Assembly (NCBI GenBank): GCA_019022495.1
Contig: JAFEKR010000030.1
Coordinates: forward strand, 62,001-126,000
Direction: 5' to 3'
Length of the DNA: 64,000 nt
Origin: Epichloe hybrida
Lineage: Eukaryota > Ascomycota > Sordariomycetes > Hypocreales > Clavicipitaceae
Every line of letters starts with the position of its first letter. The stretch's first letter is position 1. Positions 46,246 to 57,031 of this stretch are shown here, piece by piece. The position numbers and the translations under genes are program-made. The notes beneath the pieces were generated by a model, which was not told where the DNA came from, made no database searches, and saw only the letters and a program-made list of their open reading frames with translations.

Positions 46246-47508
46246 ATGCATTCCGTCGTATCGTCACTGCTGGTTGGCTTTGCCGCCATCAGCCACGTCT
46301 CAGGGTCGCCTTGTCCGACTCGTCCCAACAAGCCCGTCAAGCACATCGACTTGGGCCCAAGACCCTATTTCTTGGTGAACGACATGAGCGATGGCCCTCT
46401 CAAGTCCAAGCTTGAGTCGTGCAAAGAGATGACAGCGAAGCCATCGACCTTTTCCATCGGCCATCGTGGAGGAGGCTGCCTGCAATTCCCCGAGCATTCA
46501 AAGGAGTCCAACATGGCTGGGGCTCGCATGGGAGCCGGTGTGCTCGAATGCGACGTGACATTCACCAAGGATCGTCACCTCGTCTGCCGCCACAGCCAGT
46601 GCGACCTGCACACAACCACCAACATCGTCGACGTGCCGGCCCTCAACGCAAAGTGCACCAAACCATTCGCCGCCGCCGCAGAGGATGATGGTCATGGTGG
46701 CAAGCCCGCCTCCGCCAAGTGCTGCACCAGCGACATCACGCTCGCCGAGTTCAAGTCTCTCTGCGCCAAGATGGACGCATCCAATGCCACGGCCACCACC
46801 CCCAAGGACTACCTCGGCGGCACGCCCGGCTGGCGCACCGATCTGTATGCCACCTGCGGCAAGCTCATGGACCTGAAGGAACACATCGCCTTGGTCGAGG
46901 CTCTGGGCCTTCACCACACACCCGAGCTCAAGGCCCCCGAGGTGCCCATGCCATTCGCCGGCGACTACACCCACGACATGTTTGCGCAGCAGATGATCGA
47001 TGCCTACAAATGTGCCGGCGTCCCCGCGTCCCGCGTCATGCCGCAGAGCTTCGAGGCCAAGTCACTTCGATACTGGCTCAAGAGCGAGCCCGACTTCGGC
47101 AACAACGCCATTCTTCTCGATGATTCGGGCGACCTGGGCGACATGACGGAAGCCGTCGACAACCTGATCCTATATGCCAACGAGGGCATCAAGTCAATGG
47201 CTCCCCCCATGCACTACCTGGTGGAGGTTCGGAACGGGACCATGGTGCCCAGTGCGTATGCCAAGAAGGCCAAGGAGCTGGGGCTGAGGCTGATCACCTG
47301 GAGCTTGGAGCGATCTCCTCCTCTGGCCCTGGTTCACGCAAAGGGGGACTACTACTACACCAGTATCCAGGACGTCGTGACCAAAGACGGAGACATGTAC
47401 AACTACGTTGATGTGCTGGCAAGACAGGTTGGCGTTTCTGGCATGTTCTCCGACTGGAGTGCCACAGTCACGTATTATGCCAACTGCTTTGGTATCCAGC
47501 TCGTCTAG
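46246..47508 (+). CDS. Secreted glycerophosphodiester phosphodiesterase
   Basis: 420 aa, single exon, with a signal peptide (S-S-L-L-V-G-F-A-A-I-S-H-V-S-G). The GDPD core shows G-H-R-G-G-G (catalytic His-Arg), the metal-binding L-E-C-D-V-T-F-T-K-D, a following C-R-H-S where H-D is common, and H-T-P-E-L-K downstream. The end holds typical strands (L-I-T-W-S-L-E, G-M-F-S-D-W). The substitution of Asp by Ser after the second catalytic His is worth noting, but several fungal secreted members have it as far as I recall. It should release glycerol-3-phosphate from glycerophosphodiesters in the medium or cell wall. Cys-rich inserts suggest extracellular disulfides. Codon use is markedly GC-richer at third positions than in neighbours, which may reflect high expression. 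Confidence 0.88.
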   Translation: MHSVVSSLLVGFAAISHVSGSPCPTRPNKPVKHIDLGPRPYFLVNDMSDGPLKSKLESCKEMTAKPSTFSIGHRGGGCLQFPEHSKESNMAGARMGAGVLECDVTFTKDRHLVCRHSQCDLHTTTNIVDVPALNAKCTKPFAAAAEDDGHGGKPASAKCCTSDITLAEFKSLCAKMDASNATATTPKDYLGGTPGWRTDLYATCGKLMDLKEHIALVEALGLHHTPELKAPEVPMPFAGDYTHDMFAQQMIDAYKCAGVPASRVMPQSFEAKSLRYWLKSEPDFGNNAILLDDSGDLGDMTEAVDNLILYANEGIKSMAPPMHYLVEVRNGTMVPSAYAKKAKELGLRLITWSLERSPPLALVHAKGDYYYTSIQDVVTKDGDMYNYVDVLARQVGVSGMFSDWSATVTYYANCFGIQLV

Positions 47509-47846
47509 GCCCATTCTTCATTCTTGTTGGTTTACTATTTTTCGGCAAAACTTCTCTCTGTATGTGCTAGCCATCTATTTTTGGGCAGAGACAAGAAAAA
47601 ATGAAAAGAAAAAGAGCTAGTTCTGTGAAAACCAAACCATGTGGATTGCAACAAAGTTCATGCAAATTGGCATGGGCTCGTCCCAATCCAATTGTCCAAC
47701 AAACGCGCCTCTATGCCGCGTCACAGCGACTGAAGCCGTCCTTACTCCGTATATGCGTGGCGCGAGAAAGCAAGCGCACGAATGAGGTCCATCTGCAGAT
47801 TTACCTCCGTGGAATCAGACAGGACGAGTACTCGGACGTCTTCTTC
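47509..47846. other. Intergenic, no gene seen
   Basis: 3' flank of the phosphodiesterase and of the minus-strand J-protein relic. TACTCCGTA occurs at 47743-47751. Nothing else noted. Confidence 0.5.
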
Positions 47847-48480
47847 TCAATTCTTTTCGTCACCGTTTCCCCGTTTTGCCGCCGTGTGCTGTTGCCCAAT
47901 CCAGTAGTTGCTGCGGAACGCCATATGCCTCCTGGCCAGGAACGCAAGGACACGGTCATTCCCTCGACTTGATCTTGCAGCACCGGTCGACGCCCAACAA
48001 GCTTGAATCTCCTCCTGCACAGCTTCCGATACGAACACTTCAAGTCTCCTTGATTCCCGCCGCGTCTTGCTTACTACGCGTTTCATCTGGAGAACTGCGA
48101 CCAACATGCTCAGCGCAACCAGCGGCATTGCAAAGACTGCAGCATTTGCCGTATGAAGCGGCCCGCTGCCTCTCGCCTCTCGATTTTTTTTTTTCCCACC
48201 ACGTGACCATGTGTATCGGTTTGTGCGCGTTCTGGCATCGGATGTGAAGGGGCTCGGATACATCCAGCCTAGATTATGTGACCCGTCGTACAGCCCTCGT
48301 TTGTGTGGATCGCTCAGCGCCTCGCCCAATCCCTAGTATCTCGTATGGTGTTTGCTCCGGAGACTTGGGCCAGCTGGGCGAGGCCGCCCTCTTCGAGGGT
48401 TCCGATGAATTCCGCCTTTGTAACGTGGAAGGTCTTCGGGCATAGCATAACGGATACGCTCTGTGCAGTGTCCTGGCAGT
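47847..48480 (-). pseudogene. J-protein (DnaJ family) relic lacking the HPD segment
   Basis: On the minus strand a presequence-like Arg/Ser-rich stretch leads to the start of a J domain (T-P-Y-E-I-L-G-I-G-R near 48340). Within a few bases, in another frame, the sequence is already at the end of a J domain (A-L-S-D-P-H-K-R-G-L-Y-D) near 48310. The roughly 50 residues that include helix II, the essential His-Pro-Asp loop and helix III are gone. The rest (a membrane segment A-V-F-A-M-P-L-V-A-L-S-M-L-V-A-V, then a charged tail ending in R-G-N-G-D-E-K-N) matches a fungal mitochondrial-type J-protein with a C-terminal membrane anchor. Intact members stimulate Hsp70 ATPase through HPD. Without it this copy cannot, so it is called a pseudogene. 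Confidence 0.72.
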
Positions 48481-48513
48481 GAACACGTTGCTCGTTGTAG
48501 TACAGGGCCGTGA

Positions 48514-48547
<34 letters not shown>

Positions 48548-49384
48548 GGGGGGGGGGATTGTTTGAGGTAAGAGCAGCAAACATTCTTGAAGAGTCTAAT
48601 CGAACCCAAGTAATACTTTCCCAATGCAATTTATACCCGCATATCAAAGGAGAATTGATGCCTTTTTCAAAGGTCTGGGATAATAAAGCGCTTCCATCCT
48701 GCGATGGGCGCCTAGTAGAAGCGACGATCTGTTTGACAGGATTCGTTACATCCATTATTCATGTGAATATAAAGCTGCCCGACTAGTAGGTATATGAGGG
48801 GATATGGTACTTCAATACCATGATTATTGACGCTTTTCTCCTACACATCGACACAGCATGTATTTGACTAGACACACATCTCGGATGTCTACTTCTTTGT
48901 TAAAAAACCAACGAGCATACTTCATGTTTTGAACTTGAGCAGATTGTGATTGGACGAAGATTGCCTCGAATTGCCGCAAAGTCGGCAAAGTGCTCCCATA
49001 GCCAACACACTTCAAATGACATGCAGGCCGATCGTCTTGGAGATTGAAACGGGCTCAGTTTCCAGCTGCACTTTAGAGCAAATCCATCGGAACGAAGCCG
49101 TAAATAGTCGAAACCTGGAGCCGATCCGGTCTGGCGTCAAAAAGGCGAAAAGCTACGTCACCACAAATGATCCTCCAACAAGCTGTCATGCCAGAGTTGT
49201 AAGAGATTGCAAGTTCTTTTGAGTAAAGATAGCTGTATGGCTACTAGATACGAACACTCAAACGTTGTGAATCAGTCAAGTGCGCTGACTTGCATCATCA
49301 CCTACACGTCTCTTCAAGGCCTCCCACAAATGTGACTGACCAAGACCGGCACTTGATGCTATAATTTACTTCCCTTAAGCCTCT
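48481..49384. other. Intergenic with a T15-A15-G13 block
   Basis: No gene is seen. 48515-48557 is a tripartite homopolymer (see repeat). The right part is the 3' flank of the amine oxidase. Confidence 0.6.
48515..48557. repeat. Tripartite homopolymer T15-A15-G13
   Basis: T at 48515-48529, A at 48530-48544, G at 48545-48557. The first 30 bases form a perfect palindrome. Such a structure is rare and prone to replication or sequencing error. Confidence 0.97.
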
Positions 49385-51582
49385 TTACAAACGAGCCGAG
49401 AGTCTAGAATTATTGCCGCTGCAGCAGGCGCCAGATGGCGAGAACGCATTCCTAGAGGAAGCGTCGTTCTTGATCTGGGAAGGTGGAACCCACAAGGCTG
49501 GGTTCTTCTGGAAGAAATTGCTTGCACGAATCATGATGCCGACAGGCTCGGCGGGCATGATGGGGAAGTCCTCACAGCGCGGGAAATGAGTGAGACCGAA
49601 CTGCAGGTAGCACACGATATCTGTATTCTTGATGGACTCATCCCGGTTTGACCAGTCGAGCACAGTGCCGTTGTGCGGATGATTCTCTTCGCCGTTGGAC
49701 TGGCAGACATAATCGCCTGCAGGGAATAGCTCGTAGTCCCTGTACGGCACTACCCAAAGACTCTTGCGGGCAAAAGCGGCTCTGTTATACACGACGCTGC
49801 CAGCCTTGGCTAACAACGGAGGGCAGCTGTTGTTGATGATTTTGTAGCCGATTGGCTTCTTGCACGACTCGTTGATCTTATTGGGATTGATGATATCCCA
49901 GGCTCGCTGAGTCTCGTGACAGTAATTAGCAGCGCCCTCTTTGGCCGTTTTCAGGAGTGTCTTCTTGCAATAAAACCCATTGCCGTAGAGATTCTCTGGT
50001 GAGCCGACTGGGGCATCGGACGATACAGCATCGCTCTGTAGGATAGAGTTGTTGGGTCCGTCGATTTCGGGGTCAACACGAAGCGAGAAGATGTGTTGAT
50101 GATTGTGAGCATTGATGCCAGGGGCGACTTCAGTACCATATGGCCCAGCAGTCTCAGACGGATGCATGCAGTATGTGTTGAGGATACCGGTAAGCTTCAT
50201 CTCGAGCTTGTAGGTGCCATCAAGCGTAAAGGTGTGGTAGAAGCCGTACTCGTAGTTGGCAGCGGTGATGATTTGCGAAATGATGAGCTTGCGGTCACGT
50301 GCAGAAATGACGTTGGCATCGCGGAAGTCAGTGTGCTTATACAGCAATCCGTTGTCTTCCTCGTGAATGCAGATGGCGTTGGGAATGACGGCAGCCTGAC
50401 CCTTGGAAGTAGAGACCACGCCGTCAAGATAGTGAATGGCACCCTTGCAATCACATCCAAGCTTCAGAGAGTTGGTCATCAGCCCAGAGCCATATTCACC
50501 GACATCAAAGGCGTGCTTTTTGTGGTGAGGAGGGTCTGGATTGCCGTATGGAACCACCATTTCTACAACACTGATGCGGTTGAAGAGGGTGCGCTCGTGG
50601 TTCTCATAAGGGTCATGAATGCGGACGTCAGAGAGAACAATTCCTTCGCGATAGTTGAAGCCAATGTGCATCTTGTGGTTGGCCCAGTGTATCTCATTGC
50701 CTTTCATTTGGAACGACACACCCTCAGGCTGGGTAACGTCGATGGGATTGAGCTTGTGTGGCTGATAAGTGCCGCTGATGAATTCCGGCAAGTAGTTGTG
50801 CTGTCCTAGGGGAATGTTGGTGCGCTCTCCGTTGACTCGGCGAACGTCGACAGCCAAAACCTCTTCGGTCTCAGTGTCTACAACGACGTTGAAGTCGAGC
50901 GGATGGGCATACTGATTGTCGAACTCGGAGGCTCGATAGTAAGGGAGACCTTGCTGAAGACGGCGCTCAAATCCCCATCGACGATCAACACCGATGGCCC
51001 ATGCGTCGAGATACACCTTGGACATGTCGGTGATGCCGATCTCAGCGCAAACTTCAATGACGCGAGGGTCGACACGAGCGACACGTTCCATGACATCAAG
51101 GTCCTCTAGAGTGAGAGTTGGCGCAACATCGCTTACAGGCTTCCAGTCCTCAACCTGTGATTTTGTCAAGTTGACAATGACCTCGGCGACAACGGGATTT
51201 CCCTGCTCAATGATGATGGCGAAGGCACGCCTGTGCGGGCGTGGGCCCGTTCTTGATCGAAAAGCAGCATACTCGTTCTTCTTGGGCTCACGCAGAGTAA
51301 TGCAATTGAACTTCAATTGCTTTGGGCTTGTAAAGTCTCGGATCAGCTTTGCAGATGTGGAGATTTCTTGGACCGAGAGTTGGTCTAAAATTCCGAAGTC
51401 AGTGGTGGTCCTATCATCTATGAATGCCGAGCCCGAGGGGTCCAACTTCACTTACCAAGCGGATGAGCTCGCGAACGTGGTGCAGCTCCGGCTTGCGGTG
51501 CCATATCATTCTGTTCCGGAAGGATTACATAGCCCGGTATTGACGTAGTGTCCAGTTCCTCTTGCATGGCGGGGGCGGCCAT
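49385..51582 (-). CDS. Copper amine oxidase, probably peroxisomal
   Basis: 708 aa in two exons, 51582-51456 and 51384-49385; the intron (gtaagt..tttag) joins H-P-L-D-Q-L-S. The chosen ATG follows the pattern of family starts. Family marks: N2/N3 domains at the N-terminus, catalytic-base region H-A-F-D-V-G-E-Y-G, the topaquinone precursor Tyr in A-A-N-Y-E-Y-G, copper ligands in H-N-H-Q-H and the third His in G-L-T-H-F-P-R. It oxidises primary amines to aldehydes, releasing ammonia and H2O2. The C-terminus is A-R-L, an acceptable type 1 peroxisomal signal, and no signal peptide is seen. A divergent choline/GABA-type permease and an aldehyde dehydrogenase ending S-R-L lie within 6 kb, suggesting one pathway. 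Its promoter side has four repeats containing CCAAT. Substrate range is unknown. Confidence 0.94.
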
Positions 51583-53446
51583 GATATGCGTTTCAAGTTG
51601 AATGTCTTGTCCTGTACAAGGCTTTCAGTATTCTCCGTTTTCTATCGTATGGTTTTAGAAGTTCTTGGAGAAGCAAAAGGCTGAGGAATGGTAGATTCCG
51701 GCCATGTTTGACCCAGTCGGTCAAGGGCACAAGAATATATACCCCAACCTGAAGACAGTTTGCAATCTTCATGTTTGCATGAAAAGCTTCCCCAAGCCGT
51801 TCTCAATTGGGACGTGGACCGGTAAAGATGGCGTCCTACACCATTGGCGTCGAGATGGCGTCCTACACCATTGGCGTCGAGATGGCGTCCTACACCATTG
51901 GTGTCGAGATGGCGTCCTACACCATTGGCGTCGAAATCTTATGGGGACCATGATCCAGCAGCAAGGCAATCCATGTGCATGACCGAAACGTTCCATGTAA
52001 GCCCGCCACCGGTATCAACTGGCGCTGTAACATTTGCTGTACCTCAGACCCTGTTGGTTTACCGTAGCACCGTGACCGCCGCGAAGCCGTCTGTTCCCAG
52101 GATGCCCGGATTTCGGGTGTCCGCGGATAGCGCATTGGCGATGGCTGCCTTCCGCGAGATGACGGATAACGGCGATCATTACTCCATGCCACCTTGTACA
52201 TAGTCCATACTGCTCAGCAGCTGTGGGGAAGGGGATCAAGACGCGCAGAATCCAGATGTCGTTTCTTGTATCATGGATTTTCAGTTCCTCGAAGTAGACA
52301 CAGACTGGAAAGAAGCCATCGTGAAAGGCTTGGTGGTGATTACTGGTGACGTAACAAGTCCACTTCGCCCTGTCCAATCGGGCTCGCCCGCAGTAGCAGC
52401 TAATGATGATTCAATTGTCGTGACACGGTTGCATCGCGGGGGACCCGAGACAATGTTTGTCTTCTTTGCCGCCACGTTTGTTTAAACTCTAATGAGCCGT
52501 GTGTTGCGACGAGCCGACGAGGAATCAAGACGGACGATACAATTCTTCATCACAGTTTGATCCCGGACTCCACGCCCACCTGCGTGTGTGTCGCTCCTTC
52601 CTTCCTTTGGCTTCGGCTTCGGGTTATAGGCCCGCTTTTGGACGCACACCAACACCAATACCCCAATATCAATATCAAAATTTCGACGGGCTGAGAGTAA
52701 TCCGTACGTGCGCTTACTCTTCTCTCTTCTCATGTCCTCCATCTTGATTCCTGTTCTCTTCCAACTTGCAAGCGGCGCGATTCGCTGTGGCCCCCTTAGA
52801 CCCTGCACCTGCACCCCCCCGCGTTTGGGCATTCATCACTGATCACTTGTGATAAGCCATGACGGCCAACCACTTTGCGTCGTGGACGAAGGGCATCGTC
52901 GCGATAACGGCGCTGCGTTTGGTCTGGTGTGCTAGGGGGCTGTGACTCCTTTTCAGTCACACATTATAAGATGGACCAAGACAAGCCCGCCCTATTCTTA
53001 CCTCGTTGAGAGTTACACAAACACGCCCAGCCCGGCCGGACTGTTCATGGCACACCCATTGCGGATTACCCGTGGCTTCATTGTATCTCGTGGCTTTTCT
53101 GCGACTTTCGTCTCTCGCATTCAGTCCCCGACCAGCGTCTGCAGCCCGATTGGGGTTCTTTGTCGCACGCAGCAATCATTCCCAAGTACTTAACTAGACC
53201 TGGTGGCCAATTTGTCAACTACAAAGCTGAACCAGCAAGTTCTCCTAATGCCACCTGGCTGAAGATTACTGACGTGAGCAACCAAGTCGTGTCTGGAGAC
53301 GTGGTTCATGAAGTTCAGTGTCTTTGCCCGCAACCCGCTTCTCTCTTCTTTCATACATACCCGTCAGCATATCTAGTCATTCTGGACCAGACACTCCCGA
53401 GAACACATAATCAGAGAATGACAGCGGTCCTATCCTTGAAAATAGC
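51583..53446. promoter_or_regulatory. Divergent upstream region of amine oxidase and permease
   Basis: 1.86 kb between two starts. It contains the 27-bp repeats (51827-51934), an extra ATTGG at 51806-51810, and HGATAR-type GATA words (TGATAA near 52852, CGATAA near 52892) that a nitrogen regulator of the AreA type could use. No gene is seen in it. Confidence 0.55.
51827..51934. repeat. Four tandem 27-bp repeats with inverted CCAAT boxes
   Basis: Copies at 51827-51853, 51854-51880, 51881-51907 and 51908-51934, identical but for single changes (C to T in copy 3). Each holds ATTGG (CCAAT on the oxidase coding strand). They lie roughly 245-350 bp upstream of the amine oxidase ATG. Confidence 0.95.
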
Positions 53447-55141
53447 ATGGAGCAAGCAAACCAGGTGTATCAGGAAGTCATCCTCGACTTGAACGACCAA
53501 GCCACCCGCGATGCACAAGATCTCGCGGCCTTGGGCCATGTCCAGACCCTTTCACGAAAATTCGGCCTTTGGAGCATGCTTGCTCTGGCGTTTTGCGTGT
53601 TAGGAACATGGTCTACTATGGCACAGGACTTGGCCACTGGCCTGAGTAATGGTGGCCCGGTCGCCATTCTCTGGGGTCTTCTGCTCGTCACGGCTTGTAA
53701 CACTTGTGTTGCCGTTTCTCTGGGCGAGCTAGTGAGCAGTATGCCAACAGCTCTCGGTCAAGCCTACTGGATCTCTTCCCTCTGGAGTACACCGACCGGC
53801 CGATTTACATCGTATTTGTGCGCATGGATCAACACGTTTGGATGGTGGACGTTGGCGGCCTCTCAAATTGCTTTCATGACACAGTTTCTCCTATCCATGA
53901 AGCTCATGTTTGATCCAAACTGGGAGGGTACCAGTAAAGGATGGCTGCAGCTCGTTGTCTACGTGATGACAACTGTCTTCTGCACCCTTATAAACTATGG
54001 CGCCTGTCGAAGGGATTGGGTTCTTCCCATGTTCAACAATTTTGTCGGCATTAGCTTTGGTGGTCTCTTCATAGCCTTCTCGCTGGCACTCCTTATCTGT
54101 GTTGGAACGACCAGCAACCTCTCATTCCAATCAGCGTCCTTTGTGTTTGGACAATGGATCAACCGGACAGGATGGGGTGATGGTGTCGTATGGTTCCTCG
54201 GCCTCGTCCAGAGTGCATACGGCCTGACAGCTTTTGATTCTGTCATTCACCTGGTGGAAGAAATTCCCGCGCCAAGACGTAATGCCCCTAGAATAATGTA
54301 CCTTGCGGTTCTTATTGGCGCCTTCTCGGGCTTCATTTTCATGGTCGTCTGTCTCTTCTGCATTCAGGACGTAGAGAATGTCCTGAAACCGGCTTCCGGC
54401 AACCCATTCATCGAACTTCTTTTATCTACCGTTGGGCTGGTCGGCGGGGCTGTCATGGTTGCACTCTTCATCTTCAACGGCCTAGGCCAGGGGTCTAGTG
54501 CGCTCACGACGTCGTCCAGACTGACATGGAGTTTTGCTCGTGATGGCGGACTTCCCTCCAGCGTTTGGTTTTCAAAAGTGGACGAAACTTGGAAGGTGCC
54601 TGGACGCGCCCTCTGGCTGCAGTGCTTCATCATATGCCTTGTCGGCATCCTTTACCTGTTTTCCAACACTGTCCTTCAGGCGATTCTCAGCGTGAGCACC
54701 ATTGCACTCACAATATCCTACGCTTTGCCCATAGGAGTGCTCATGGTCGTTGGCCGTGACAGACTTCCCAGCGGAGGGGAGTTTCAACTTGGCAGACTCG
54801 GACCCTTTGTCAATTGGGTCTCCGTCATCTACTGCTCTGTCACTACGGTTTTCTTCTTTTTTCCAAGCGCTCCATACCCTGCCCCGAGCGACATGAACTT
54901 TGCCATTGCCGTATTTGGCACTATGATGGTCCTCTCCCTAGGCTTCTGGTTTGTTCAGGGGCACCGAACCTTCATGCAGATTGCAGAGACAGCGGAAGAT
55001 ATTTTGTACGCGCAAGACTGCGGATCGAGCCAGAAGAGCAATCTCAGCGCTGTTCCCCAGCCCAGCAAAGGTAAAGGACTTGCACGACAGGACCAAGATC
55101 CAAGCATACATCGGGGACGGAGCAGTCAGACGCCTGCCTGA
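53447..55141 (+). CDS. Choline/GABA-type amino acid permease (APC superfamily)
   Basis: 564 aa, single exon, ATG 53447. An N-terminal soluble stretch (D-A-Q-D-L-A-A-L-G-H) precedes about 12 membrane helices. Family marks include F-G-L-W-S-M-L-A-L-A-F, the G-G-P-V-A-I-L-W-G motif and A-W-I-N-T-F-G-W-W, then F-D-S-V-I-H-L-V-E-E-I-P-A-P-R-R, typical of the amino acid-choline transporter family (TC 2.A.3.4, including yeast Hnm1 and GABA permeases). The C-terminus is hydrophilic (P-S-K-G-K-G-L). It should import a quaternary amine or omega-amino acid across the plasma membrane. Being divergent from the copper amine oxidase and convergent with an aldehyde dehydrogenase makes an amine or choline catabolism role likely, though this is inferred. 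Confidence 0.92.
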   Translation: MEQANQVYQEVILDLNDQATRDAQDLAALGHVQTLSRKFGLWSMLALAFCVLGTWSTMAQDLATGLSNGGPVAILWGLLLVTACNTCVAVSLGELVSSMPTALGQAYWISSLWSTPTGRFTSYLCAWINTFGWWTLAASQIAFMTQFLLSMKLMFDPNWEGTSKGWLQLVVYVMTTVFCTLINYGACRRDWVLPMFNNFVGISFGGLFIAFSLALLICVGTTSNLSFQSASFVFGQWINRTGWGDGVVWFLGLVQSAYGLTAFDSVIHLVEEIPAPRRNAPRIMYLAVLIGAFSGFIFMVVCLFCIQDVENVLKPASGNPFIELLLSTVGLVGGAVMVALFIFNGLGQGSSALTTSSRLTWSFARDGGLPSSVWFSKVDETWKVPGRALWLQCFIICLVGILYLFSNTVLQAILSVSTIALTISYALPIGVLMVVGRDRLPSGGEFQLGRLGPFVNWVSVIYCSVTTVFFFFPSAPYPAPSDMNFAIAVFGTMMVLSLGFWFVQGHRTFMQIAETAEDILYAQDCGSSQKSNLSAVPQPSKGKGLARQDQDPSIHRGRSSQTPA

Positions 55142-55435
55142 CAACTAAAGCCCGAATGTGGAGTTTTCTAAACGTCGTTTGGCCTCACGTGAGACCAGAC
55201 TCATTTGCATGTGCTGTTTAAGGCAACTAGCTACCTGTCGAGGTATGAGTTGGGGGCTGTCTGTCGTTCTCAGACGAGGCGAAGGACATGACTGATACTA
55301 TTTTTCATTCATTGATCCATTCATGGTAGCTTTGTGTGCCAGTGTCTACTCAAGCATGTATTTCCAGGATGACCGTTCTAAACAAGCGGTCTCTGGTACC
55401 CTTTCCAAGCGAAGTTGCAAAATGATGCAAAATTT
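55142..55435. other. Convergent intergenic spacer
   Basis: 294 bp between the permease stop and the dehydrogenase stop; 3' untranslated sequence of both. No other feature. Confidence 0.5.
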
Positions 55436-57031
55436 TCACAACCTTGATCCCAAATTGACGTGCACTGCCTTGGTCTCAGTATAAGCAGCCAGACCAGCCT
55501 CTCCCAACTCACGACCAATGCCGCTCTGCTTCACACCTCCAAAGGGGACTTGAATTTCAGAGTCGTTGGACGAATTGACCCATACCATGCCCGCTTCCAG
55601 CGCCGCAGCGACTCTGTGCGCGCGCTCAATGTTCTGGCTGAACACGGAGGCGGCCAGGCCGTACATGGACTCGTTGGCCAGTTCCACGGCATCACTCTCC
55701 TCCTCGAACGGGGTGATTGTCACAAGAGGCCCAAAGACTTCCTCTTGAAAGACCTTCATATCCTTGGTGACGTTGGAGAAGACGGTGGGCTCGATGAAGA
55801 ACCCCTTGTCGTTGCCGGCAGTCTTCCGGGCCGACGAACCGCCCGTCTCGAGCTTTGCGCCTTGGGCCTTGGCTGACTCAATGTAGCTCAGAACCTTGTC
55901 ATACTGGACTTGCGAGACTTGAGGGCCGTGCGTCGTCTCTTGGGCAAACGGGTCGCCAATGCTGACAGACGTGTTGACGACTCGGATGAATGCCTGGACG
56001 AACTCGTCCACGACGGACTTTTGCACCAGCAGCCGAGAGGTGGCGGTGCACACCTGGCCTTGGTTCCTCATGATGCCGACGTAGGCCCATTTGGCAGCCT
56101 GCTCGATGTCCGCGTCGCCGAAGACCAGCAAAGGTGATTTGCCACCAGTCTCGAGAGTGACGTTCTTCATGCTAACGGCGGCGTTCTTCATGATGTCGCG
56201 GCCAGTGAGGGTCGAGCCCGTGAAAGCAATCTTGTTGATGCCCGGGTGAGAGGCGAGCGCGGAGCCGGCTTCGCGGCCGAAGCCATTGACGATGTTGATC
56301 ACGCCGGGAGGGAAACCAGCCTGGCGGACAAGGTCGGCCACGTACAAGATGGACAGCGGCGTCTGCTCAGCCGGCTTCAGGACGACGGTATTGCCCGTGG
56401 CCAGCGCGGGGCCCAGTTTCCAGGCAGCCATGACGAGGGGATAGTTCCAGGGGATGATCTGAGCACACACGCCGACGGGCTGCTTGAGCGTGTAGGCGAA
56501 TTTGGCAGCGGTGGTTGGGATTGTCTGGCCGTGGATCTTGTCTGCCCAGCCGGCGTAGTAGCGAAGACAACCGATGACCTCTCCGAGATCCTCGTGGTAA
56601 GAAACGCGGTATGGCTTGCCGTTGTCCCAGGTTTCGATGGTCGCAAGCACGCGCTGGTGTTGCTCAATCAGGTCTGCGAGCTTGTGCATCAGCGCTCCCC
56701 GAGCACCGCCGGTGATGTCGCGCCATGACGGATCTTTGAAGGCTGCTCGAGCGGCGGACACGGCGCGGTCGATATCTGAAGACGACGCTGCCTCGACGGA
56801 GCAGATTTCCTCTCCGTTGCTGGCAGGTTGTTAGCTGCGCTGGCACTGATGCTGAAGGAAGCATGGAAGCAAGCAAGCAGAGTGGCTGGGTGAGCGAAGA
56901 GCGTACCTTGGGCTGATGCTGGTGATTTTCTGAGACGAAGTCGATTTCACGAAATCGTTGTTAATGAAGAGGCCCGTTGGCAGGCTGAATTCCACGCCGT
57001 TGGGAGCCTTGAGCTGGACTTTTTGAGCCAT
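55436..57031 (-). CDS. NAD(P)-dependent aldehyde dehydrogenase, peroxisomal signal
   Basis: 502 aa in two exons, 57031-56907 and 56819-55436; intron gtacgc..gccag joins S-P-S-N-G. The ATG is the first in frame. Family marks: V-C-A-Q-I-I-P-W-N-Y-P-L and K-P-A-E-Q-T-P-L (cofactor), F-T-G-S-T-L-T-G, general base Glu in L-E-T-G-G-K-S-P and catalytic Cys in N-Q-G-Q-V-C-T-A, E-E-V-F-G-P-L. The C-terminus G-S-R-L is a classical type 1 peroxisomal signal. It oxidises an aldehyde to acid, probably the product of the neighbouring amine oxidase; betaine or aminobutyraldehyde would be natural substrates but the sequence does not prove this. Confidence 0.94.

Noticed and set aside
46498..46974. Minus-strand Gly/Val-rich frame within the phosphodiesterase gene
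   Set aside because: Shadow of a GC-rich third-position gene on the plus strand.
55460..56728. Plus-strand frames opposite the aldehyde dehydrogenase
   Set aside because: Shadows; the minus-strand frame has all dehydrogenase motifs.
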